From Streptomyces spinosus (GTDB taxonomy: Bacteria; Actinomycetota; Actinomycetes; Streptomycetales; Streptomycetaceae), in the NCBI RefSeq assembly GCF_020400655.1, contig NZ_JAINRC010000004.1, forward strand, positions 310,001 to 374,000: DNA of 64,000 bases. Direction: 5' to 3'. The notes below the pieces were generated by a model that was given only the letters and a program-made list of their open reading frames with translations, was not told the DNA's origin and did no database searches. The translations under genes and the position numbers were made by a program. Positions 1 through 8,152 of this stretch are shown in pieces. Positions within the stretch are counted from its first letter, which is position 1. Every line of letters begins with the position of its first letter.

Positions 1-235
1 GTTGCTGCTGGAGCCCGGCCAGGGCCCGATCGCGGAGCCGTACCGCAGGGCGCTGTACGAGGCGGGGCTGCCGTGCATCGTCTTCTCCGTGGATGACCTG
101 GCAGCGGAGTACGAGCGGCTGCGCGGCCTCGGCGTCCGGTTCACGCACCCCCCGCAGGAGCAGGGGCCGGTCGTCGCGGCGGTGTTCGACGACACCGTGG
201 GCAATCTGGTGCAGCTGGTTCAGCCCAGGCAGTGA
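1..235 (+). CDS. VOC (glyoxalase/bleomycin-resistance) family protein, 3' part
   Basis: The frame is open from the left edge and stops at 233-235, so the true start lies outside the window. The visible 77 residues look like the C-terminal beta-alpha-beta-beta-beta module of the vicinal oxygen chelate fold: a VFSVDDLAAEYERL helix segment, then GVRF, then a closing strand pair with VAAVFDDTVGNLVQLVQ, where the D-x-x-G-N-x-x-x-L pattern is typical of the last metal-side strand. VOC proteins include dioxygenases, glyoxalases and antibiotic-binding proteins; the visible part does not say which. It meets the MFS gene tail to tail with 7 bases between. Confidence 0.7.
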   Translation, partial: LLLEPGQGPIAEPYRRALYEAGLPCIVFSVDDLAAEYERLRGLGVRFTHPPQEQGPVVAAVFDDTVGNLVQLVQPRQ

Positions 236-242
236 GCGCCGG

Positions 243-1496
243 TCAGCCGGGGAGTTCGGCGCGGCGCAGGGCCGGTACGGCGAGGGCGACGGCCCCGCCG
301 AGCCCGCAGACGGCGGCGCTGGCGGTGAACACCGGGCCGGGGCCCCAGGCCCCGATCGCGGCGGCGGCGAACGGCATGCTCAGCGGGGTCAGGCCGAGGC
401 TGACCCCGCTGGAGACGGAGGTGACCCGGCCCAGGTAGGCGGGCTCGGACGCGGTCTGGAGCAGGGCGCCGCACATCGCGCCGCTGAGCCCGGTGAGCAG
501 GCCGACCAGCACGGCCGTGGCGACGGCGGCGGCGAGATGCGGTACGTAGGCGAGGGCGCCGACGGCCACGCAGCCCGCGATGAGGGCGCACCCGGCGACC
601 AGCCCGGCGCGCGGCAGCCGCCCCCGGACGGTCAGCAGCAGTGACACGGCCCCCGCGCCGACCGCGAACCCGGCGAGCACCCAGCCCATGCCCGCGGCAC
701 CCCAGCCGCGCCGGTCGGCGAGCAGGGTCAGACCGACGTTCAGCGGTCCGACGAAGCCGAGGTCACCGAGGGCGATGGCGACCATCAGCGGCGCGAGCAC
801 CCGGTGCCGCCGGATGTAGCGCAGCCCGGCCCTCAGGTCGCCCCACGCGGTTCCCGCCGTGCCGGGCGTGCCGTCCTGCGGTAGTTCCCGTACCCGCACG
901 GACACCAGCAGCGGGAGCGACACGGCGATGAGGAGCCCGGCGACGGCGAAGGCGGCCGGGGCTCCGCCGGTGGCCACGGCGAGTCCGCCGAGCGGGGCGC
1001 CCACGACGCTCGCGAAGCGGATGGCGAGGCCGCGCATGCCCTGGACGCGGGCGAGCTGGTCCTTCTCGGTGAGACGGGCCGGCAGGGCGCCCACGGCGGG
1101 CATGAACACGGCGTCGACGGTGCCGAAGACCAGCGCCAGCAGGGCGAGCGGCCACAGCCCGGGGCTGGTCAGGAACAGCAGGGCGGCCACGGCGAGGACG
1201 GCGGCACAGCGCACGGCGTCACTGCCGATGACGACCCGGCGCGGTCCGAACCGGTCGGCGACCACTCCCCCGCCGAGCATCAGCACGGCCCTGGGCAGCG
1301 CGCTGGCCGACATCACGAGCCCGGCCTGCGCGGGGCTCCCGGCCTGGACGGCGGCCCAGGACAGGGCGAGGTAGTAGACGCTGTCGCCGAGCATCGAGGA
1401 GGTGTAGGCCCCGAGCCACCGCAGCACGTTGGGGTCGCGGTGGGCCCGCGCGGCGGCGGGCGGTACGAGCGTGGCGGTCGCGGGAGGGCTGGTCAC
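243..1496 (-). CDS. MFS transporter
   Basis: This 417-residue polytopic protein has about 10-12 hydrophobic segments. A motif-A-like loop, GGVVADRFGPRRVV near residues 75-90 between TM2 and TM3, marks it as a major facilitator superfamily exporter driven by the proton gradient. The long hydrophobic series resumes after a charged central loop near residues 200-215. The start is GTG with AGAGGA upstream. It lies 21 bases downstream of a winged-helix regulator gene on the same strand, so the pair is probably one transcript and the regulator probably controls the pump. The substrate cannot be read from the sequence; drug or metabolite efflux is the usual guess for such pairs. Confidence 0.85.
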   Translation of the reverse strand: MTSPPATATLVPPAAARAHRDPNVLRWLGAYTSSMLGDSVYYLALSWAAVQAGSPAQAGLVMSASALPRAVLMLGGGVVADRFGPRRVVIGSDAVRCAAVLAVAALLFLTSPGLWPLALLALVFGTVDAVFMPAVGALPARLTEKDQLARVQGMRGLAIRFASVVGAPLGGLAVATGGAPAAFAVAGLLIAVSLPLLVSVRVRELPQDGTPGTAGTAWGDLRAGLRYIRRHRVLAPLMVAIALGDLGFVGPLNVGLTLLADRRGWGAAGMGWVLAGFAVGAGAVSLLLTVRGRLPRAGLVAGCALIAGCVAVGALAYVPHLAAAVATAVLVGLLTGLSGAMCGALLQTASEPAYLGRVTSVSSGVSLGLTPLSMPFAAAAIGAWGPGPVFTASAAVCGLGGAVALAVPALRRAELPG

Positions 1497-1517
1497 GGGG
1501 GCTGGTCCTCTCAGACG

Positions 1518-2105
1518 TCAGACGCGGAACGGGAAGCCGTACACGTGCAGCGCGACATGCTCACGGCCCTCGGTGTCGCCCGCGGCCTCGCGGGCCCGCC
1601 CCTGTTCGTCGTACCGCTTGATCACGTCGGTCAGGTCCTTCTTCAGCTCGGCCAGTTCGCCGGCGGTGAGCCGGAGCAGGGACTCCGAGTCGTGGGCCGC
1701 GGTGTTCCAGCCGGGCCCCCAGTGGGCGAGCTCGTCGAGGTACCTGCGGTACATCCCGGCGCGCTGCTCCAGGAACATCCGCGAGGCCGCCAGGTGTGCC
1801 GCCGCCTTCTCGGGGGCGTCCCGGAAGTCCTCGTCGCGGATGCTGACGCCGTCGGACGCCGGCTGCCACCAGCGCTCGCGCGCGTCCGCGCTGCGCGGCT
1901 CGGCCTCCTCGACGAGACCGTGCTCGGCCAGCTTGCGCAGGTGGTAGCTGACGAGGGAGACGGCCTCGTCGACCTGTTCGGCCAGCTGTGAGGCGGTGGC
2001 GGCCTCCGCGACGAACAGCAGGCGGTACAGCTTCATGCGCAGCGGATGGGCGAGCGCCTTGAGCGTCCCGATGTCCGTGATCCGGAGGTTCTCCTCGCGT
2101 GCCAT
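1518..2105 (-). CDS. Winged-helix (ArsR-like) transcriptional regulator
   Basis: The 195-residue protein begins MAREENLRIT. Residues about 10-75 form an ArsR/SmtB-like winged helix: LKALAHPLRMKLYRLL, then a recognition helix in VSLVSYHLRKLAEHGLVEE. No metal-binding cysteines are visible, so it is not an obvious metal sensor. The rest is a charged helical effector or dimer region with a Trp-rich patch (HWGPGWN). The ATG at 2105 is chosen over an upstream in-frame start because the longer form would read through the inverted repeat at 2122-2167. It precedes and probably regulates the MFS gene. The perfect repeat just upstream is a natural candidate operator. Confidence 0.8.
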   Translation of the reverse strand: MAREENLRITDIGTLKALAHPLRMKLYRLLFVAEAATASQLAEQVDEAVSLVSYHLRKLAEHGLVEEAEPRSADARERWWQPASDGVSIRDEDFRDAPEKAAAHLAASRMFLEQRAGMYRRYLDELAHWGPGWNTAAHDSESLLRLTAGELAELKKDLTDVIKRYDEQGRAREAAGDTEGREHVALHVYGFPFRV

Positions 2106-2121
2106 GACGGGAACCCTAGAT

Positions 2122-2167
2122 GCGCAAGGAAAGTTGCGCAATCTTTTTTGCGCAACTTTCCTTGCGC
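2122..2167. promoter_or_regulatory. Perfect 20-bp inverted repeat: operator and/or his operon terminator
   Basis: The arms 2122-2141 and 2148-2167 are exact reverse complements of 20 bases around a 6-base T-rich loop (TCTTTT). Each arm itself contains the palindrome TTGCGCAA (2134-2141 and 2148-2155) and a TGCGC half site at the outer end. It lies between the hisF stop (2220) and the regulator start (2105), both on the minus strand. It could end the his transcript, since the loop and GC-rich stem suit this though no T-run follows on that strand. It could also be the operator of the winged-helix regulator, or both. Confidence 0.6.
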
Positions 2168-2219
2168 TTCCGGGGAAAAAGGGGCTCCGGCCGTCCGGCC
2201 GGGGCCCTGCGGGCGGCGG

Positions 2220-2975
2220 CTACCTCACCGGGTGCCCCGCCCCCCGCAACGTCTCCTTCACCTGGCCGATCCTCAGGTCCCCGAAGTGGAACACCGAGGC
2301 CGCCAGGACCGCGTCCGCGCCCGCGTCGACGGCCGGGGGGAAGTCGGCCAGCCTGCCCGCGCCGCCGGAGGCGATCACCGGGACGGTCACGTGCTTGCGC
2401 ACCGCCGCGATCATCTCCAGGTCGTAGCCGTCCTTCGTGCCGTCCGCGTCCATGGAGTTCAGCAGGATCTCCCCCGCGCCCAGCTCGGCCGCCCGGTGCG
2501 CCCATTCGACCGCGTCGATGCCCGTGCCGCGCCGGCCGCCGTGGGTGGTGACCTCGAAGGTGCCCCCGGGGGTGCGGCGCGCGTCCACGGAGAGGACCAG
2601 CACCTGCCGGCCGAACCGCTCGGCGATCTCGCGGATCAGGTCGGGGCGCGCGATGGCCGCCGTGTTGACGCCCACCTTGTCGGCGCCCGCCCGCAGCAGC
2701 CGGTCCACGTCCTGTGCCGTGCGGACGCCGCCGCCCACGGTCAGCGGGATGAACACCTGCTCGGCGGTGCGGCGGACCACGTCGTACGTCGTCTCCCGGT
2801 CGCCGGAGGACGCGGTGATGTCCAGGAACGTCAGCTCGTCGGCGCCCTCGGCGTCGTACACCTTGGCCATCTCGACCGGGTCGCCGGCGTCGCGCAGGTT
2901 CCGGAAGTTGACGCCCTTGACGACCCGGCCGTTGTCCACGTCCAGGCAGGGGATGACTCGGACCGCCAGGGTCAT
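2220..2975 (-). CDS. hisF: Imidazole glycerol phosphate synthase, cyclase subunit
   Basis: HisF is the (beta/alpha)8 cyclase that joins PRFAR with ammonia delivered by HisH to give IGP and AICAR. The first catalytic Asp is seen in [16 protein letters not shown] (about residue 12) and the second in VLSVDARR (about residue 131). The phosphate-binding loops VGGGVR and ASGGAG are present. The family normally has about 251 residues, so the ATG at 2975 (MTLAVRV) is preferred to an ATG three codons upstream. It is the last gene of the his operon, 25 bases after the RidA-like gene. Confidence 0.96.
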   Translation of the reverse strand: MTLAVRVIPCLDVDNGRVVKGVNFRNLRDAGDPVEMAKVYDAEGADELTFLDITASSGDRETTYDVVRRTAEQVFIPLTVGGGVRTAQDVDRLLRAGADKVGVNTAAIARPDLIREIAERFGRQVLVLSVDARRTPGGTFEVTTHGGRRGTGIDAVEWAHRAAELGAGEILLNSMDADGTKDGYDLEMIAAVRKHVTVPVIASGGAGRLADFPPAVDAGADAVLAASVFHFGDLRIGQVKETLRGAGHPVR

Positions 2976-3000
2976 GAGATCCACGGCTCCTTCGAGGCCT

Positions 3001-3390
3001 TCAGCCTCTGAATGCTTCTAGTTCCACTTCGACCAGGATGCGCGGGTCGACGAAGCCCTCGACGACCAGCAGGGTGGAGACCGGGCGGACGGCGTCGAAC
3101 AGCTCCTGGTGGGCCCGCCCGACGGCGTCGACGTCCCGCGCGTGGGTGAGGTACGTCCGCGTACGGATCACGGACTCGATGCCGAGCCCGAACTCGCCGA
3201 TCGCCTCCAGGGCGCTGGTGAAGGCCACCTTGGCCTGTTCGTACGGGTCGCCCTCCCCGTACAGCACGGTGCCCTTGAAGGACGTCGTGCCGCCCACCAG
3301 CACCCGGTCACCCGCCGCGACGGCGCGCGCGAATCCGAAACTCTCTTCCCAGGGACTTCCGCTCTGCACGCGCCGCACGGCTCCGCTCAT
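3001..3390 (-). CDS. RidA/YjgF-family protein in the his operon
   Basis: This 129-residue protein has the RidA (YER057c/UK114) fold. Visible blocks are a strand region with [12 protein letters not shown], the helix [19 protein letters not shown], then [22 protein letters not shown] and the final [12 protein letters not shown]. RidA proteins deaminate reactive enamine/imine intermediates produced by PLP enzymes. The usual ligand-binding Arg is plausibly the one in DPRILVEVE. The ATG overlaps the priA stop (ATGA at 3387-3390), so translation is coupled. Its place between priA and hisF suggests it protects or supports his intermediates, but this is inference from position only. Confidence 0.85.
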   Translation of the reverse strand: MSGAVRRVQSGSPWEESFGFARAVAAGDRVLVGGTTSFKGTVLYGEGDPYEQAKVAFTSALEAIGEFGLGIESVIRTRTYLTHARDVDAVGRAHQELFDAVRPVSTLLVVEGFVDPRILVEVELEAFRG

Positions 3391-4112
3391 GACGACACAG
3401 CCTCCAAGGCCTCTTCCAGGGTGAATGCCTTCGCGTACAGCGCCTTCCCTACGATGGCGCCCTCGACACCGAGGGGTACCAGTTCGGCGAGCGCGCGGAG
3501 GTCGTCCAGGGACGACACGCCGCCGGAGGCCACGACCGGGCGGTCCGTGGCGGCGCACACGTTCTTCAGCAGCTCCAGGTTGGGGCCCTGGAGGGTGCCG
3601 TCCTTGGCGATGTCGGTGACGACGTAGCGGGCGCAGCCCTCCTTGTCGAGGCGCGCCAGCGTCTCGTAGAGGTCGCCGCCGTCACGGGTCCAGCCCCGGC
3701 CGCGCAGCGTGGTGCCGCGCACGTCCAGGCCGACGGCGATCTTGTCGCCGTGCTCGGCGATCACCCGGGCGACCCATTCGGGGGTCTCCAGGGCGGCCGT
3801 GCCGAGGTTCACCCGGGTGCAGCCGGTGGCGAGGGCGGCGGCGAGGGTGTCGTCGTCGCGGATGCCGCCGGACAGCTCCACCTTGATGTCCATGGCCCCC
3901 GCGACCTCGGCGATCAGGGCGCGGTTGTCGCCGGTGCCGAACGCGGCGTCCAGGTCGACCAGGTGCAGCCACTCGGCGCCGGAGCGCTGCCAGGCGAGGG
4001 CGGCCTCCAGCGGGGAGCCGTAGGAGGTCTCGGTCCCGGACTCGCCGTGCACGAGGCGGACGGCCTGGCCGTCGCGGACGTCGACGGCGGGGAGGAGTTC
4101 GAGCTTGGCCAT
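3387..4112 (-). CDS. priA: Phosphoribosyl isomerase A, bifunctional HisA/TrpF
   Basis: The 241-residue (beta/alpha)8 isomerase acts in histidine synthesis (ProFAR to PRFAR). In Actinobacteria it also acts in tryptophan synthesis (PRA to CdRP), where no separate trpF exists. The catalytic aspartates D11 (LPAVDVRDG) and D130 (VGLDVRG) are in place. So are S81 (ELSGGIRDD) and R139, residues linked to dual specificity in S. coelicolor PriA. Phosphate loops SGGIRDD and [10 protein letters not shown] are intact. It follows hisH by 3 bases and overlaps the RidA-like gene by 4. Confidence 0.95.
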   Translation of the reverse strand: MAKLELLPAVDVRDGQAVRLVHGESGTETSYGSPLEAALAWQRSGAEWLHLVDLDAAFGTGDNRALIAEVAGAMDIKVELSGGIRDDDTLAAALATGCTRVNLGTAALETPEWVARVIAEHGDKIAVGLDVRGTTLRGRGWTRDGGDLYETLARLDKEGCARYVVTDIAKDGTLQGPNLELLKNVCAATDRPVVASGGVSSLDDLRALAELVPLGVEGAIVGKALYAKAFTLEEALEAVSS

Positions 4113-4115
4113 GGT

Positions 4116-4766
4116 CTACAGGGTTCCGATCCAGTTGGTGAGGAGCTGGGCGCCGGCGTCGCCGGACTTCTCGGGGTGGAACTGGGTGGCCCACAGGGCG
4201 CCGTTCTCCACGGCGGCCACGAACGGCTTGCCGTGCGTCGACCAGGTGACCTTGGGGGCCTCGATCACCGGGTTGTGGCTCTCCAGGGCCCAGTCGTGGA
4301 CGGCGTAGGAGTGCACGAAGTAGAACCGCGCGTCGGCGTCCAGGCCGGCGAACAGCCGCGAGTCGGCCGGGGCGTCCACGGTGTTCCAGCCCATGTGGGG
4401 CACCACGTCGGCCTCGAGCGGCGCGACCGTGCCGGGCCACTCGTCCAGGCCCTCGGCCTCCACGCCGTGCTCGATGCCGCGCGCGAAGAGGATCTGCATG
4501 CCGACGCAGATGCCCATGACCGGGCGCCCGCCGGACAGCCGGCGGTCCACGACCCAGTCGCCCCGGGCGGCGCGCAGGCCCTGCATGCAGGCGGCGAAGG
4601 CGCCGACGCCCGGAACGAGCAGGCCGTCGGCGTTCATCGCCTTGTCGAAGTCACGCGTGATCTCGACGTCGGCGCCCACGCGCGCGAGTGCCCGCTCGGC
4701 GGAGCGGACGTTACCGAAGCCGTAGTCGAAGACGACGACCTTCTTGGCCGTGGACGCGGCGCTCAA
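4116..4766 (-). CDS. hisH: Imidazole glycerol phosphate synthase, glutaminase subunit
   Basis: HisH is a class I glutamine amidotransferase that makes ammonia for HisF. The nucleophile is the Cys in GICVGMQ (about residue 87), and the His-Glu pair is in QFHPEKSGD near the C-terminus. The oxyanion region VPGVGAF is present. I place the start at TTG 4766, seven bases after a GGAGG. This TTG overlaps the stop of the 54-aa gene (TTGA), which fits the coupling seen across the operon. A GTG two codons upstream (4772) is the alternative, but it would sit almost on the Shine-Dalgarno. Confidence 0.93.
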   Translation of the reverse strand: MSAASTAKKVVVFDYGFGNVRSAERALARVGADVEITRDFDKAMNADGLLVPGVGAFAACMQGLRAARGDWVVDRRLSGGRPVMGICVGMQILFARGIEHGVEAEGLDEWPGTVAPLEADVVPHMGWNTVDAPADSRLFAGLDADARFYFVHSYAVHDWALESHNPVIEAPKVTWSTHGKPFVAAVENGALWATQFHPEKSGDAGAQLLTNWIGTL

Positions 4767-4927
4767 TTCCACACCTCCAGCCGCATGACGCCCGCCACCA
4801 GGCACAGGCCCGCGCCGATCGAGAGCAGCACGATCAGGCTGGTGGGCATCTTCTGCTTGACGAAGGAGATGATGCCGCCGACCAGGAAGAGGCCGACGAC
4901 GATCAGGAGGGTCGACAGACCGGTCAT
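4763..4927 (-). CDS. 54-residue two-helix membrane protein in the his operon
   Basis: This small frame between hisB and hisH starts at ATG 4927, 3 bases after the hisB stop, and ends in TGA 4763-4765, which overlaps the hisH TTG start. The protein has two hydrophobic helices, about residues 4-20 ([17 protein letters not shown]) and 31-48 ([18 protein letters not shown]). They are joined by a short basic loop [10 protein letters not shown], and the tail is RLEVWN. Coding is supported by tight spacing on both sides, the start/stop overlap and the clean two-helix pattern. I do not recognise a known function. A membrane anchor or small regulator of the his enzymes is one guess. Confidence 0.75.
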   Translation of the reverse strand: MTGLSTLLIVVGLFLVGGIISFVKQKMPTSLIVLLSIGAGLCLVAGVMRLEVWN

Positions 4928-4930
4928 GGG

Positions 4931-5524
4931 TTACAGCGCGCCCTTCGTCGACGGGAGGATGCCGGCCGCGCGCGGGTCGCGCTCGGAGGCGTAACGCAGC
5001 GCCCTGGCGAGCGCCTTGAACTGGCACTCCACGATGTGGTGCGCGTTGCGCCCGTACGGGACGTGCACGTGCAGCGCGATCTGTGCCTGGGCGACGAAGG
5101 ACTCCAGGATGTGCCGGGTCATCGTCGTGTCGTACTCGCCGATCATCGGCGCCATGTTCTCGGGCTCGGTGTGCACGAGGTACGGGCGGCCGGACAGGTC
5201 GACGGTCACCTGGGCGAGGGACTCGTCCAGCGGGACCGTGCAGTTGCCGAAGCGGTAGATGCCCACCTTGTCGCCGAGCGCCTGCCGGAAGGCGGCGCCG
5301 AGCGCGAGGGCGGTGTCCTCGATGGTGTGGTGGGAGTCGATGTGCAGGTCGCCGTCGGTCTTGACGGTCAGGTCGAACAGACCGTGCCGGCCGAGCTGGT
5401 CGAGCATGTGGTCGTAGAAGCCGACGCCGGTGGCGATGTCGGTCCGGCCGGTGCCGTCGAGGTCTATCTCGACCAGCACCGACGTCTCCTTGGTGGTGCG
5501 CTCCACGCGTCCTGTGCGGCTCAT
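4931..5524 (-). CDS. hisB: Imidazoleglycerol-phosphate dehydratase
   Basis: This is the monofunctional dehydratase of histidine synthesis, which turns IGP into imidazole acetol phosphate. The 197-residue protein shows the duplicated half-domain pattern with its metal-binding histidines: [13 protein letters not shown] and [14 protein letters not shown] in the first half, then RHILESF and [17 protein letters not shown] in the second. The N-terminal phosphatase domain of enterobacterial HisB is absent, as is normal here. The ATG at 5524 overlaps the hisC stop (ATGA). Confidence 0.96.
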   Translation of the reverse strand: MSRTGRVERTTKETSVLVEIDLDGTGRTDIATGVGFYDHMLDQLGRHGLFDLTVKTDGDLHIDSHHTIEDTALALGAAFRQALGDKVGIYRFGNCTVPLDESLAQVTVDLSGRPYLVHTEPENMAPMIGEYDTTMTRHILESFVAQAQIALHVHVPYGRNAHHIVECQFKALARALRYASERDPRAAGILPSTKGAL

Positions 5525-6633
5525 GAACCCTGCTCCTTCTTCAACTCACGGACCGCGTCGAGGAACGCGTCGTTCTCCTCCGGGGTGCCCGCGGACACCC
5601 GCAGCCATCCCGGCACTCCGTTGTCCCGGACCAGGACACCCCGGTCGAGGATCTTCCGCCAGGCGTCGTGGGCGCTGGCGAACCGGCCGAACTGCACGAA
5701 GTTCGCGTCGGACTCGGTCACCTCGTAGCCGATCGCGCGCAGCTCGGCGACCAGCCGGTCCCGCTCCGCCTTGAGCTGCTCGACGTACCCGAGCAGGGTG
5801 TCGGTGTGCTCCAGCGCGGCCAGGGCGGTCGCCTGGGTGATCGCCGACAGGTGGTACGGCAGCCGGACCAGCTGGACGGCGTCCACGACCGCCGGGTCCG
5901 CGGCCAGGTAGCCGAGGCGCAGGCCGGCCGCGCCGAACGCCTTGGACATCGTCCGGGAGATCACCAGGTGCGGGCGGCCCGCCAGCAGCGGCAGCAGCGA
6001 GTCGCCGTGGCTGAACTCGACGTACGCCTCGTCCACGACCACCATCGACGGCTTGGCCGCCTGCGCCGCCTCGTACAGCGCGAGGACCGTCTCCGGGGGG
6101 ACCGCGTTGCCCGTGGGGTTGTTGGGGGTGGTGATGAAGACGACGTCCGGCTCGCTCTCGGCGATGGCCCGCCGGGCGGCGGCGAGGTCGATCGTGAAGT
6201 CCTCGCCGCGCGGACCGGAGATCCAGCCGGTGCCGGTCCCGCGCGCGATGAGCGCGTGCATCGAGTACGACGGCTCGAAGCCGATCGCCGTGCGGCCCGG
6301 TCCGCCGAAGGTCTGCAGCAGCTGCTGGATGACCTCGTTGGAGCCGTTGGCGGCCCACACGTTCTCGACGCCTAGGGGGTGCTTGCCGGTCCTGCTGAGG
6401 TACCTGGCCAGCTCGGTGCGCAGCTGGACGGCGTCCCGGTCGGGGTAGCGGTTCAGGCCGCGGGCGGCCTCCCGCACGCGCTCCGCGATCCGCTCGACCA
6501 GCGGCTCGGGCAGCGGGTAGGGGTTCTCGTTGGTGTTCAGCCGTACGGGGACGTCCAGCTGGGGGGCGCCGTAGGGGGACTTGCCCCGCAGCTCGTCCCG
6601 TACGGGGAGATCGTCGATCCGCACGTCGCTCAC
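5521..6633 (-). CDS. hisC: Histidinol-phosphate aminotransferase
   Basis: This fold-type I PLP aminotransferase (370 residues) makes histidinol phosphate from imidazole acetol phosphate and glutamate. Visible features are the N-terminal [12 protein letters not shown] substrate loop, [17 protein letters not shown] with the PLP-ring Asp, and the Schiff-base Lys in SRTMSKAFG followed by the phosphate-binding Arg in GLRLGY. The GTG start at 6633 overlaps the hisD stop (GTGA), and the gene end overlaps the hisB start. Much longer in-frame upstream extensions are out-of-frame hisD sequence and are not real. Confidence 0.95.
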   Translation of the reverse strand: MSDVRIDDLPVRDELRGKSPYGAPQLDVPVRLNTNENPYPLPEPLVERIAERVREAARGLNRYPDRDAVQLRTELARYLSRTGKHPLGVENVWAANGSNEVIQQLLQTFGGPGRTAIGFEPSYSMHALIARGTGTGWISGPRGEDFTIDLAAARRAIAESEPDVVFITTPNNPTGNAVPPETVLALYEAAQAAKPSMVVVDEAYVEFSHGDSLLPLLAGRPHLVISRTMSKAFGAAGLRLGYLAADPAVVDAVQLVRLPYHLSAITQATALAALEHTDTLLGYVEQLKAERDRLVAELRAIGYEVTESDANFVQFGRFASAHDAWRKILDRGVLVRDNGVPGWLRVSAGTPEENDAFLDAVRELKKEQGS

Positions 6634-7955
6634 TTGCTCCCGGGTACCTTCCAGCCGAACCTCGCCTTGACCGCCGCGCCGTGCGCCGGCAGGTCCTCCG
6701 CCTCCGCGAGCGTCACCACGTGGTGGGCGACCTCGGCGAGCGCGTCCCTGGTGTAGTCCACGATGTGGATGCCGCGCAGGAAGGACTGGACGGACAGGCC
6801 CGAGGAGTGGCAGGCGCAGCCGCCCGTGGGCAGGACGTGGTTGGACCCGGCCGCGTAGTCGCCGAGCGAGACGGGGGCCCAGGGTCCGACGAAGACCGCG
6901 CCCGCGTTGCGGACCCGGTCGGCCACGGCCGCGGCGTCGGCGGTCTGGATCTCCAGGTGCTCGGCGCCGTACGCGTCGACGACCCGCAGGCCCTCGTCGA
7001 TGCCGTCCACCAGCACGATGGCGGACTGCCTGCCCTTCAGCGCGGGCACGATCCGGTCGTCGACGTGCTTGGTGGCCGCGACCTGCGGCTCCAGTTCCTT
7101 CTCGACCGCGTCCGCCAGCTCGGTGGAGTCGGTGACCAGGACGGCCGCCGCCAGCGGGTCGTGCTCGGCCTGGCTGATCAGGTCGGAGGCGATGTGCACC
7201 GGGTCGGCGCCGGCGTCCGCGAGGATCGCGATCTCGGTCGGGCCGGCCTCGGCGTCGATGCCGATCCTGCCGGTGAAGTAGCGCTTGGCGGCGGCGACCC
7301 AGATGTTGCCGGGCCCGGTGACCATGTTGGCGGGCGGGCAGGACTCGGTGCCGTAGGCGAACATCGCCACGGCGGTGGCGCCGCCGGCCGCGTACACCTC
7401 GTCCACGCCGAGCAGGGCGCAGGCGGCGAGGATCGTCGGGTGCGGCAGGCCGCCGAACTCGGCCTGGGCCGGTGAGGCGAGCGCGATGGACTCGACGCCG
7501 GCCTCCTGGGCGGGCACCACGTTCATCACCACGGAGGACGGGTAGACCGAGCGGCCACCGGGCGCGTACAGCCCGACGCGCTCGACCGGAACCCACTTCT
7601 CGGTCACCGAGCCGCCGGGCACGACCTGCGTGGTGTGGGTCGTGCGGCGCTGCGCGCGGTGGACCAGCCGGGCGCGGCGGACGGACTCCTCCAGGGCGGC
7701 GCGCACGGCCGGGTCGAGAGCGGCGAGCGCGTCGGTGAGGGCCTGGGCCGGGACGCGGACGGTTTCCAGCCGCACTCCGTCGAACTTCTCGGCGAAGTCG
7801 ATCAGCGCCGCGTCGCCGCGATGATGCACGGCCTCGCAGATCGGGCGCACCTTCTCCAGGGCGGCCTGAACGTCGAAGTCGGCTCGGGGCAGCAGGTCGC
7901 GCAGGGCGGGGCCCTCGGGAAGGGCGTCGCCGCGCAGATCGATTCGGGAAATCAC
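6630..7955 (-). CDS. hisD: Histidinol dehydrogenase
   Basis: HisD performs the last two steps of histidine synthesis, oxidising L-histidinol to histidine with two NAD+ at a zinc site. The 441 residues match the family length when the GTG at 7955 (VISRIDLRG) is used. Visible blocks are [17 protein letters not shown], the nucleotide region [26 protein letters not shown] and the catalytic Glu-His in GAEHLEIQT. There is no Shine-Dalgarno; GAGAAT lies 7 bases before the GTG, so a leaderless message is possible. It is the first gene of the leftward his operon and faces away from the gene at 8153. Confidence 0.96.
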   Translation of the reverse strand: MISRIDLRGDALPEGPALRDLLPRADFDVQAALEKVRPICEAVHHRGDAALIDFAEKFDGVRLETVRVPAQALTDALAALDPAVRAALEESVRRARLVHRAQRRTTHTTQVVPGGSVTEKWVPVERVGLYAPGGRSVYPSSVVMNVVPAQEAGVESIALASPAQAEFGGLPHPTILAACALLGVDEVYAAGGATAVAMFAYGTESCPPANMVTGPGNIWVAAAKRYFTGRIGIDAEAGPTEIAILADAGADPVHIASDLISQAEHDPLAAAVLVTDSTELADAVEKELEPQVAATKHVDDRIVPALKGRQSAIVLVDGIDEGLRVVDAYGAEHLEIQTADAAAVADRVRNAGAVFVGPWAPVSLGDYAAGSNHVLPTGGCACHSSGLSVQSFLRGIHIVDYTRDALAEVAHHVVTLAEAEDLPAHGAAVKARFGWKVPGSK

Positions 7956-8152
7956 AGTCCCAATTCTCTCAGACCGCCGTCGGGAGCCGTCCGCGCGTAT
8001 CAATGGCTGATACAGACCGTGGACCAATGACTGGTACAGAGGGTGGCCGGAACCCGGAAGATCACCTTCACGGGTGGTGTCCCGCCGGTCACACAGGGCA
8101 TGAACGGCTGTACGAAATCCAGCTGACCGGAAGAGGAGAGAAGAGGAGAACG
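7956..8152. promoter_or_regulatory. Divergent control region of hisD with two tandem dyads
   Basis: This 197-base divergent spacer holds two imperfect 24-bp tandem repeats, 8001-8024 and 8025-8048, with 19 of 24 positions equal by my count. The first centres on a clean dyad, GTATCA-ATGGC-TGATAC (7997-8013). The second has a weaker form, ACCA-ATGAC-TGGT. They lie about 45-95 bases upstream of hisD and upstream of the 8153 gene, where a repressor or activator could act on either. An ATG at 8003 could extend the rightward gene, but the strong AGGAG before 8153 argues against it. Confidence 0.45.

Noticed and set aside
8003..8152. 50-codon N-terminal extension of the pentapeptide-like gene from ATG 8003
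   Set aside because: It has no ribosome site, overlaps the dyads, and the GTG at 8153 has a strong AGGAG.
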